Assembly: GCA_040882605.1 (NCBI GenBank)
Contig: JBBEAY010000042.1
Span: forward strand, 1 to 25,278
Source of the DNA: JAOUEA01 sp040882605
GTDB lineage: Bacteria; Actinomycetota; UBA4738; HRBIN12
Direction: 5' to 3'
Length of the DNA stretch: 25,278 bases
In this document: one piece after another, positions 14,459-19,948 of the stretch
How positions within the stretch are numbered: position 1 is the stretch's first letter
Layout of the letters: every line of letters starts with the position of its first letter
Made by a program: the position numbers and the translations under genes
Notes under the pieces: generated by a model
Told to the model about the DNA's origin: nothing
Databases searched by the model: none
What the model saw: the letters and a program-made list of their open reading frames with translations, nothing else

Positions 14459-15628
14459 CTACCGGAGGATCCGGAGGCGTTCGCCCGCCGCCTCGAGCGT
14501 CTCGATCTTCTTGCAGAACGCGAAACGCAGCAGGTGCGCGCCCTCGGACGGATCAGCGACGAACGAGGAGCCAGGCACCGCGGCCACTCCAACCTTCTCC
14601 ACGAGGTGCCGAGCGGTCGCGACATCGTCGCCGAAACCCAGGTGCGAGCAGTCGGCCATGACGTAGTAGGCACCCGTCGGTGGCGAGGCGACCTCGAACC
14701 CACTCTCGGCGAGCACGCGCAGCATGACGTCGCGACGCTCGGCGTAGTCGGCGCGCATCCGCTCGTAGTAGCTCGCGGGCAGCCCGAGCGCCGTGATGCC
14801 GGCGATCTGCAACGGCGCCGGCGCCGCCACGGTGAGGAAGTCGTGCACAGACCTGATGCCGGCCATCAACGCGGGCGTCGCGATCGCCCACCCCACCCGC
14901 CAGCCGGTCACCGAGTAGGTCTTCGAGAGCGCGCTGATCGTGATCGTGCGCTCCGCCATGCTGGGAAGCGTCGCGATCGGCACATGTGCCGCGCCGTCGT
15001 AGGTGATGTGCTCGTAGATCTCGTCGGTGATCGCGATCGCGTCGTGCTCGATGCAGAGATCAGCGATCGACGAGAGCTCCTCTCGCGAGAACACCTTGCC
15101 GGTCGGATTGTTCGGGGAGTTGATCACGATCGCCCTTGTCCGGGGACCGAACGCAGCGCGCAGATCGGCGTCGTCGAACCTCCAGTCGGGGGGCCTGAGC
15201 GACACCAGTCTCGGCACGGCGCCGGTGAGGATCGAGTCCGGCCGGTAGTTCTCATAGAACGGCTCGAACACCACGACCTCGTCGCCCGGATCGAGCACAC
15301 CCAGCATCGACGCGACCATCGCCTCGGTCGATCCGCACGTGACGCAGATCTCCGTCTCTGGGTCTACGACCAGGCCGTAGTCGCGCGCGTATGCCTCAGC
15401 GATCGCTTCGCGGAACGCCGGCACACCCCAGGTGATCGGGTACTGGTTGTGATCATCGGCGATGGCTCGAGCGGCCGCTCGCTTCACCTCCTCAGGCGCC
15501 GCGAAGTCGGGGAACCCCTGCCCCAGGTTGATCGCACCGTGCTGGTTCGCGAGGCGCGTCATGTCGCGGATCACCGACTCCGTGAACGACGACGCCTTCA
15601 CCGACGCGCGCAGGTTCGAGGTCGCCAT
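14459..15628 (-). CDS. PLP-dependent class I/II aminotransferase, kynurenine/methionine aminotransferase-like
   Basis: The 389-residue enzyme shows the fold-type I hallmarks: NLGQGFPDFAAPEEV, ITWGVPAFREAI, SPNNPTGKVF with Asn174, AITDEIYEHITYDG with Asp202 and Tyr205, SALSKTYSVTGWRVGW with the Schiff-base Lys236 and Arg244, and a C-terminal LLRFAFCKK with the carboxylate-binding Arg. GFPDF and the overall pattern match the KAT/YbdL subgroup (kynurenine or glutamine transaminase K, methionine aminotransferase). The nearby tryptophan 2,3-dioxygenase makes kynurenine-to-kynurenate transamination plausible, but that is context, not proof. A TAGGCT -10 lies 8 nt before the ATG at 15628. Confidence 0.85.
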   Translation of the reverse strand: MATSNLRASVKASSFTESVIRDMTRLANQHGAINLGQGFPDFAAPEEVKRAAARAIADDHNQYPITWGVPAFREAIAEAYARDYGLVVDPETEICVTCGSTEAMVASMLGVLDPGDEVVVFEPFYENYRPDSILTGAVPRLVSLRPPDWRFDDADLRAAFGPRTRAIVINSPNNPTGKVFSREELSSIADLCIEHDAIAITDEIYEHITYDGAAHVPIATLPSMAERTITISALSKTYSVTGWRVGWAIATPALMAGIRSVHDFLTVAAPAPLQIAGITALGLPASYYERMRADYAERRDVMLRVLAESGFEVASPPTGAYYVMADCSHLGFGDDVATARHLVEKVGVAAVPGSSFVADPSEGAHLLRFAFCKKIETLEAAGERLRILR

Positions 15629-15636
15629 CGCGCGAG

Positions 15637-15642
15637 AGCCTA
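15637..15642 (-). promoter_or_regulatory. -10 box of the aminotransferase
   Basis: TAGGCT read leftward lies 8 nt before the ATG at 15628. Its first three bases are the TAG stop of the dioxygenase relic, so the decayed gene's tail now forms part of a promoter. Confidence 0.45.
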
Positions 15643-15792
15643 CAGGCGGCCCCGCAGACCCCAGAGCTCGGGGAGTGGAGGTGCTCGATCAACACACGCT
15701 CGAGCGAGTGCACACGAGCGAGCAGGTGCCGTGCTCAGCTGGTCCGGTCCGCGGCCATCGCGTCGAACGCGGGTCCAGCTCGAAGATGCAGA
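15640..15792 (-). pseudogene. Deleted second copy of tryptophan 2,3-dioxygenase
   Basis: Two blocks match the intact dioxygenase gene. Block 15640-15674 corresponds to its last 35 bases (16202-16236) with only a few substitutions, including the stop codon. Block 15676-15792 corresponds to 16701-16815, the region coding VHSIERVLIEH and the stretch before it. The 464 bp between them in the intact gene are gone, and frames no longer agree. The remainder of the gene is absent. It is a remnant of a partial tandem duplication lying 0.4 kb from the parent. Confidence 0.85.
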
Positions 15793-15801
15793 GGGAGGGC
15801 C

Positions 15802-16128
15802 TTAGCTGCCGGGCGGCTTGTACTTGACCGACCGTGCCTTCTCGAGCGCCGTCAGCGTCTCCTCGACGGTGAGCAGAGCGGTTGTCTGAAGCGAGCTGAG
15901 TGCTCCGCCCGCGCTGATCGCCACCGCGACGGCTGCCATCGACACGTTGTCAGGCGCCTCCCAAAGGTTGTAGGCGTCGTGATCTCCGAACGCGTACCAG
16001 AAGCCGTGCAACTTGCCGCCGACCGACTCGATGTATCGCTGCGCGGCTGCCCGCCGATCCTCAGGGTTCTTGATGAGCCGGTCCCATGTCTCGGGCGTAT
16101 AGCTGAACCGTGTCAGATAGAATGGCAT
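15802..16128 (-). CDS. GYD domain-containing protein
   Basis: This 108-residue protein matches the GYD family: MPFYLTRFSYTPETWDRLI, then a helix, GGKLHGFWYAFGDHDAYNLWEAPDN with the family's glycine and acidic core, and a closing helix with LLTVEETLTALEKA. The family is a ferredoxin-like dimeric alpha+beta barrel fold of unknown function, common in actinobacteria. The ATG at 16128 has a strong GGAGGAGG ribosome binding site 8 nt upstream (16137-16144), and TAGGAT (16159-16164) is a possible -10. It sits between the dioxygenase relic and the intact dioxygenase gene, reading the same way. Confidence 0.85.
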   Translation of the reverse strand: MPFYLTRFSYTPETWDRLIKNPEDRRAAAQRYIESVGGKLHGFWYAFGDHDAYNLWEAPDNVSMAAVAVAISAGGALSSLQTTALLTVEETLTALEKARSVKYKPPGS

Positions 16129-16201
16129 GACCTCGGCCTCCTCCGGCGATGGTCGCTAATCCTAACCCGACTCAGAGCGAGGTACGTCCCGAACAAACGT
16201 C

Positions 16202-17011
16202 CTACAGACGGCTCCGCAGACCCCAGAGCTCGGGGAAGCATCGCTTCTCGAGGGTCGAGCGGAGGTAGCCGACGCCGCTCGAGCCGCCGGTGCCCCGTTT
16301 CGCGCCGATCTCGCGTTCCACCATGAGCACGTGCAGGAACCGCCATTGGGCGAGGGTCTCATCGTGGTCCATGAGCCCCTCGCTCACTGCGAACACCTCG
16401 CCCTGTTCCCTGGCCATCGCCACGAGCGACGCGGCTCGCGCCTCGGCGTCGTCGTCGGGCATCGGGAAGCCGTGCGTCTGCATCAGGGTGACGAAACCAT
16501 CCCACAGGGTCGTCTCACCCAGTCGCCGCTCGAGCCGATCACGCTCGTCGGACTCGGCCGCGAGGTCGTCAAGGAACCGCTCGTCCTTCAGCCCGCTCAC
16601 GAATTCGAGCTCGCGGAACTGCGCCGACTGGAAGCCGCTCGCAGGCGTGAGCACGGCCCGGAACTCGAGGAAGTCCTGAGGCGTCATCGACTGCAGCACC
16701 TGGATGTGCTCGATCAACACCCGCTCGATCGAGTGCACGCGAGCGAGCAGGTGCCGCGCACGTCCGGTGCGGTCGGCGGCCATCGCGTCGCGCGCGGCTT
16801 CCAGCTCGAACAGCAGTTGTTTGAACCAGAGCTCGTAGGCCTGGTGCACCACGATGAAGAGCAGCTCGTCGTGCACGGGGGGGTCGGACTGCAGCTGCTG
16901 CAGGGACAACAGCTCGGAAATCTTGAGGTACGAGCCGTAGGTGAGCAGTCCCTGGTCCGCCTGGTCGGTGAGTCGTCCGAACCGTCGTTCTTGTCGTTCG
17001 CTGTCGGTCAT
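16202..17011 (-). CDS. kynA: Tryptophan 2,3-dioxygenase
   Basis: The 269-residue protein is a haem dioxygenase that opens the tryptophan indole ring to N-formylkynurenine, the first step of the kynurenine pathway, in the cytosol. Motifs: LTYGSYLKISELLSLQ at the start, VVHQAYELWFKQLLFELE with the substrate-contact His56, FLEFRAVLTPASGFQSAQFRELE with Arg118, WRFLHVLMVEREIGAKRGTGGSSG with the axial haem ligand His227 and the GTGGSSG substrate loop (240-246). Length is normal for bacterial enzymes. The ATG at 17011 is preferred over longer frames to 17179, whose extension falls in a repeated non-coding element. A TACCGT -10 lies 6 nt upstream (17018-17023). A partial second copy lies at 15640-15792. 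Confidence 0.93.
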   Translation of the reverse strand: MTDSERQERRFGRLTDQADQGLLTYGSYLKISELLSLQQLQSDPPVHDELLFIVVHQAYELWFKQLLFELEAARDAMAADRTGRARHLLARVHSIERVLIEHIQVLQSMTPQDFLEFRAVLTPASGFQSAQFRELEFVSGLKDERFLDDLAAESDERDRLERRLGETTLWDGFVTLMQTHGFPMPDDDAEARAASLVAMAREQGEVFAVSEGLMDHDETLAQWRFLHVLMVEREIGAKRGTGGSSGVGYLRSTLEKRCFPELWGLRSRL

Positions 17012-17017
17012 GTGAGC

Positions 17018-17023
17018 ACGGTA
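17018..17023 (-). promoter_or_regulatory. Proximal -10 box of kynA
   Basis: TACCGT read leftward is 6 nt before the kynA ATG, consistent with a leaderless transcript. A second, repeat-borne promoter lies further upstream (17198-17226). Confidence 0.4.
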
Positions 17024-17084
17024 GGAAGGCCGGGTTCCCCGGTCAAACCCGGAGAGCGAAGGGAGAAGGGTCGGGAGAGGAACG

Positions 17085-17265
17085 GCCGCCAACCCGGGAC
17101 ATGGCGGGGAAGGGTAGGGGCGTCGGGGCTGGGGTCGCGCACATCCCAGGCGGGCCTTCACGATCGCGGCCGACTCCACCCGAGCTATAGCGACGAGAGG
17201 CTATTCGAGGGGACGACTTGGGTCAGGCACTTGAAGGGTTAGGCCGTAGGCAGTTCAGGAATCGG
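17085..17265 (-). repeat. Left copy of the 181-bp inverted repeat
   Basis: Read leftward this segment matches 23398-23578 on the plus strand with 16 mismatches over about 180 aligned positions and no gap that I could see. It ends in a hairpin (CCGCCA / TGGCGG around ACCCGGGACA). It contains CTGACC (17221-17226), a 17-nt spacer and TAGCCT (17198-17203) pointing toward kynA. Neighbouring bases 17043-17100 are repeated again near 17995-18053. Confidence 0.9.
17198..17226 (-). promoter_or_regulatory. Repeat-borne promoter pointing at kynA
   Basis: CTGACC and TAGCCT are separated by exactly 17 nt. Both boxes and the spacing are conserved in the right repeat copy although the spacer itself has changed, which suggests selection or recent duplication. 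A transcript from here would have a leader of about 180 nt before kynA. Confidence 0.45.
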
Positions 17266-17456
17266 AGTCTTCGTTCGAAGGTGGCTATATCATCCGGTGA
17301 TAGTGTGGCCCTTGACGTCGTTCGCGCTCGCCAGCTTCGGGCCGGGAGCCTTGGCCCAGACGATCCAGAAAAGGCAAGCCCCAGAACGACCAAGAAAACG
17401 GCGATTGCAAGCGCATTTGCGATGGTCCGAACGGACCTGTTCGAGGAATCCCACAC
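17223..17456 (-). CDS. Possible small single-span membrane protein
   Basis: The 77-residue frame starts at GTG 17456 and has one hydrophobic segment (about residues 12-30, TIANALAIAVFLVVLGLAF). The rest is basic, and the last dozen residues (CLRPNPSSA) are encoded inside the 181-bp repeat. No family is recognised and the ribosome binding site is weak. The opposite repeat copy also ends a frame with PNPSSA, but that may only reflect the shared DNA. I consider it possible, not established. Confidence 0.3.
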   Translation of the reverse strand: MWDSSNRSVRTIANALAIAVFLVVLGLAFSGSSGPRLPARSWRARTTSRATLSPDDIATFERRLRFLNCLRPNPSSA

Positions 17457-18205
17457 TTCGCACGCTCACTCTTCGGACGACCGAATAGAGAGAACCGTAA
17501 AGTAGTCGCCAGGCCTGAGAACTGCAAATCAACCTCGTGATCGTGATTCACTCGTCAGGCGGGCGAATTCAGGGGAGTCTCGAATGCGCGGAACTCGGTT
17601 CGTCCCGATCACCTACGCTGCCCCCGTGGACCTCGCAGCCCTGGACGCCGGCGAGCAGCTGATCGCGCTCCTGGGTGAGGACAACGCCCGGACGTTGCTC
17701 CGAGTGCTCGAATTGCCGACGACGAGCGGCTCGCGTTCGTCTCGCCGCACGTTTCAGCGGAAGGACGGCCAAGCTCTCGCCCCAAGCGACGTCCCAGACA
17801 TGCCACCGGCTGTCGAGGCTCCATGTCTGCCGGACTAGCTCAGTCATCGATCGGAAACCCCCGGCACCAGCGACGAACTTGGTTGGCCCCACCTACAGAT
17901 ACTCGTCCTTGCCGGCTGATGCCCGAAGTCAGGCGGCCACCCCTATCTGTCCCGGTTTCGCGGCCGTCCCGGGCCTGTCCCTTCTCCCTTCGCGTCAAAC
18001 CAGGGGAGCGAAGGGGGAGAAGGGGCGGGGCGCTCGCGGCCGCCAACCCGGGACGGTCGGCGCTATGCGGGGAGCGCGGCGTTGGGGTTCCGGCACAGAC
18101 GCCAGCGGACGTTTCACGGGGGACTTGGAGCGATCTTGGAGCCGTGTGATCTGGTGCTGGTGGCACATCAACTTGGAGTTCATTTGCCTCCGAGTGAGTC
18201 CCCGC
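17266..18205. other. 940-bp stretch without a secure gene
   Basis: Only weak coding signals are present. One candidate is a plus-strand frame 17626-17838 whose GTG follows TACGCT (17614-17619) by 6 nt and whose first 30 or so residues look protein-like (ALDAGEQLIALLGEDNARTL) before turning into low-quality sequence; it may be the head of a decayed gene. The stretch also holds a long imperfect palindrome (17948-18056) and one copy of the GGGTTCCGGCACAG word (18085-18098). Overlapping frames on the minus strand look like shadows. Confidence 0.5.
17948..18056. repeat. Long imperfect palindrome related to the inverted-repeat family
   Basis: Two arms of roughly 45 bp face each other around GTCAAACCAGGGGA. 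The core arms are CCCTTCTCCCTTCGC and GCGAAGGGGGAGAAGGGG; outward, TGTCCCGG and GCGGCCG on the left pair with GCGGCCGCC and AACCCGGGAC on the right. The right arm matches 17043-17100 in direct orientation, and the left arm matches the same region inverted. A strong hairpin in DNA or RNA is expected. Confidence 0.7.
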
Positions 18206-18994
18206 CTAGGAGTGGCGGGTCGGACGCCTGGTCGTCTTGCGCGCCATCCAGATGTGATCGCCGGGGAAGTCACGCGCCCACTCGAGGGTCGTGTATGTCG
18301 TGTAGGTGGTGGTGGCGTCGGACGCTGGCCGCAGCTCGATCAAGTCCTCGACGAGCAAGCCCGCGTCGCGGAACACCCGGATCCAGTCGCCGTACCCCAG
18401 GTACCACTCGACGCTCGTCCCGGTCTCGTCAGTAACCTCGGAGCGGCCGAGCTCGAAGTACGGGCGATGCAGCGTCCGGTCCGGTGGGTCGTCGTCGTTC
18501 GGCCAGCACACCGCGACCCACGGCGTCGCGATGTTGAACACGAGCCGCCCCCCCGGCCGCAGCACTCGCGCGCATTCAGGGATGGTGACGTGCGGGTCTG
18601 TGAACGAGGTCGCTCCATGATCGCACACGACCAGGTCGAAGCTCTCGTCGGCGAACGGGAGCTCCTCTGCGCTCGCCCGCACGAGCGGGAACAGCTCGCC
18701 CGTGTGGGAGACGTTTGCGCGTGCTGCCGCAAGCTGGTTCGCCGAGAAGTCGAGCCCGACCACGTTCGCGCCGCGCTTCACGAGGTTGATGCCGAACTGT
18801 CCGGCGCCGCACCCGAGCTCGAGAGTGTGTACGCCGGCCACGTCGCCGAGCGCGTGGATCTCGTCCTCCGGGATCGCCCAGGTACCCCACACCACGCCGT
18901 CCCAGCGGTTCAGCTGGCCGGCGTTCCTCGCCTGGTAGTCGGCGCTTTCGGCCTCCCAGCTCTCGAGGGTCGTGCGGACGTCGTCCCGGCTCAT
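18206..18994 (-). CDS. Class I SAM-dependent methyltransferase
   Basis: The 262-residue protein has the Methyltransf_11 pattern: HTLELGCGAGQFG (motif I, residues about 57-68), VVGLDFSANQL with the acidic Asp82, ASAEELPFADESFDLVVCDHGATSF, and ARVLRPGGRLVFN. The acceptor substrate cannot be told; the family covers small molecules, quinones and lipids. WDGVVWGTWAIPE at the N-terminus is typical of an actinobacterial subgroup. The ATG at 18994 follows a TAGGCT box (19002-19007) by 7 nt. Composition is high GC like the chromosome, unlike the lower-GC genes to its right, so it may be a native gene caught between the repeats. Confidence 0.85.
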   Translation of the reverse strand: MSRDDVRTTLESWEAESADYQARNAGQLNRWDGVVWGTWAIPEDEIHALGDVAGVHTLELGCGAGQFGINLVKRGANVVGLDFSANQLAAARANVSHTGELFPLVRASAEELPFADESFDLVVCDHGATSFTDPHVTIPECARVLRPGGRLVFNIATPWVAVCWPNDDDPPDRTLHRPYFELGRSEVTDETGTSVEWYLGYGDWIRVFRDAGLLVEDLIELRPASDATTTYTTYTTLEWARDFPGDHIWMARKTTRRPTRHS

Positions 18995-19311
18995 GGGACC
19001 GAGCCTACGGGAGCCGAGTGAGGACCGCGACGTGTACTCCACGTGTCCCCCCGTCCGGGTTCCGCACAGCCTGGCTCCCCAGCTCCGACAGGCCTCGCGA
19101 CGATGCTGCGATCAGGTACGTTGACGGGTTCCGGCACAGCCAGGCGCCCCGCCACACCCGCCCTCAAGTGCCTGACGGGAGAACAGATAGCGAGCGAGAA
19201 ACGCCTCTACCCGTGGACACACCCCCCCGCGTGGTCGCCAACCTGGCCTATGGGCCCGAGCGAGAAACGCCCCCTACAAGTGGACACCCGTGCTCGCCGA
19301 CCTGGCCGAGC
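18995..19311. repeat. Intergenic repeat cluster upstream of the methyltransferase
   Basis: Two repeat types are visible. GGGTTCCGCACAGCCTGGC (19057-19075) and GGGTTCCGGCACAGCCAGGC (19126-19145) are near copies. Two tandem units of 57 and 50 bp start with GAGCGAGAAACGCC and end with ACCTGGCC (19192-19248 and 19258-19307). CCTCAAGTGCCTGAC (near 19162-19176) also repeats a word of the 181-bp inverted repeat. No gene is seen. Confidence 0.6.
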
Positions 19312-19524
19312 TTAGGCTCGGCCCAGCCGCCTAATTGCCCAGAGCCCCGCTAGGACGCCGAGGGTCATCGCCAGGAGACTCGAGCCACAGCCGTTCTTGG
19401 TACGGAAGCCCCCGGGTTGCCATCTAGGCTGTTTCCCCCTTCCGGTCGCTACGTTGTGGATGTTGTCGATCTCGTTCCCGACCTGCTCGCCGATTGTCGG
19501 CTCGTCATCATCGTCCTTCGGCAA
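19312..19524 (-). CDS. Small C-tail-anchored membrane protein
   Basis: I take the TTG at 19524 as start because a strong ribosome binding site (GGGAGGGG) lies about 7 nt upstream; the open frame back to 19605 has no comparable site. The 70-residue product has an acidic head (PKDDDDEPTIGEQVGNEIDN), a basic Gly-rich middle and one hydrophobic segment near the C-terminus (SLLAMTLGVLAGLWAI) followed by RRLGRA. It should sit in the membrane with a short positive tail. The family is unknown. It lies in the repeat-bounded segment, 424 bp from the DGQHR gene and on the same strand, so a functional link is possible but unproven. Confidence 0.5.
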   Translation of the reverse strand: MPKDDDDEPTIGEQVGNEIDNIHNVATGRGKQPRWQPGGFRTKNGCGSSLLAMTLGVLAGLWAIRRLGRA

Positions 19525-19948
19525 CCGAATCCCCTCCCTAATCGGTGGGGTTCGTACTAGCACAAATTCACTTCCCCGGCTTTCTCCCAACCCCGTGGGC
19601 AACACGCGCGGAAGGTTTCACTGGCTAGGTCGGGTCCTGAGATCAGCGTGAGCGAGGCCCGGTCGGCATGGAGCTATGGCAATGGACGATCGGCCGAGAG
19701 CTCAACGCCATCAGCACGTGCCAGGGTTGTCGCGTCGCTGGGCCTCTGTCTGAGGGCGAGCAAGATGCCGTCAGGATCACTGCTCCGACTTCGCGATCGT
19801 GCCCGCCAGCTTTGGACCGTCATCGAGGCGGGGGCAGTCCCCACCCACGCACTGGGGCGCTGTGCTAGACGCACCCGGTCTCGCGCGAACGCGTGGGCAG
19901 CTTTCGCGATCCATGGTCCCGTCCCTCCTCATCTTCTGTACCCGGGGG
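19525..19948. other. 424-bp stretch without a supported gene
   Basis: Frames on both strands exist (for example a plus-strand frame from GTG 19648), but they are Arg/Ser-rich, have no recognisable motif and run into the end of the DGQHR gene on the opposite strand. No clear terminator follows the DGQHR stop at 19949. I see nothing that can be named. Confidence 0.5.

Noticed and set aside
17012..17179. N-terminal extension of the dioxygenase
   Set aside because: The extra 56 residues are encoded by the 181-bp repeat and show no dioxygenase similarity; the family N-terminus starts at 17011 and has a -10 box 6 nt upstream.
16331..17242. 303-residue plus-strand frame
   Set aside because: Antisense to kynA and running into the inverted repeat; no recognisable domain.
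17213..17245. tRNA-derived attachment site in the inverted repeat
   Set aside because: The TTGAAGGGTT stretch faintly resembles a T-arm, but no cloverleaf or CCA-end can be built around it.
19057..19307. CRISPR array
   Set aside because: There are only two copies of each repeat, with unequal unit lengths and no spacer regularity; no cas gene is in the window.
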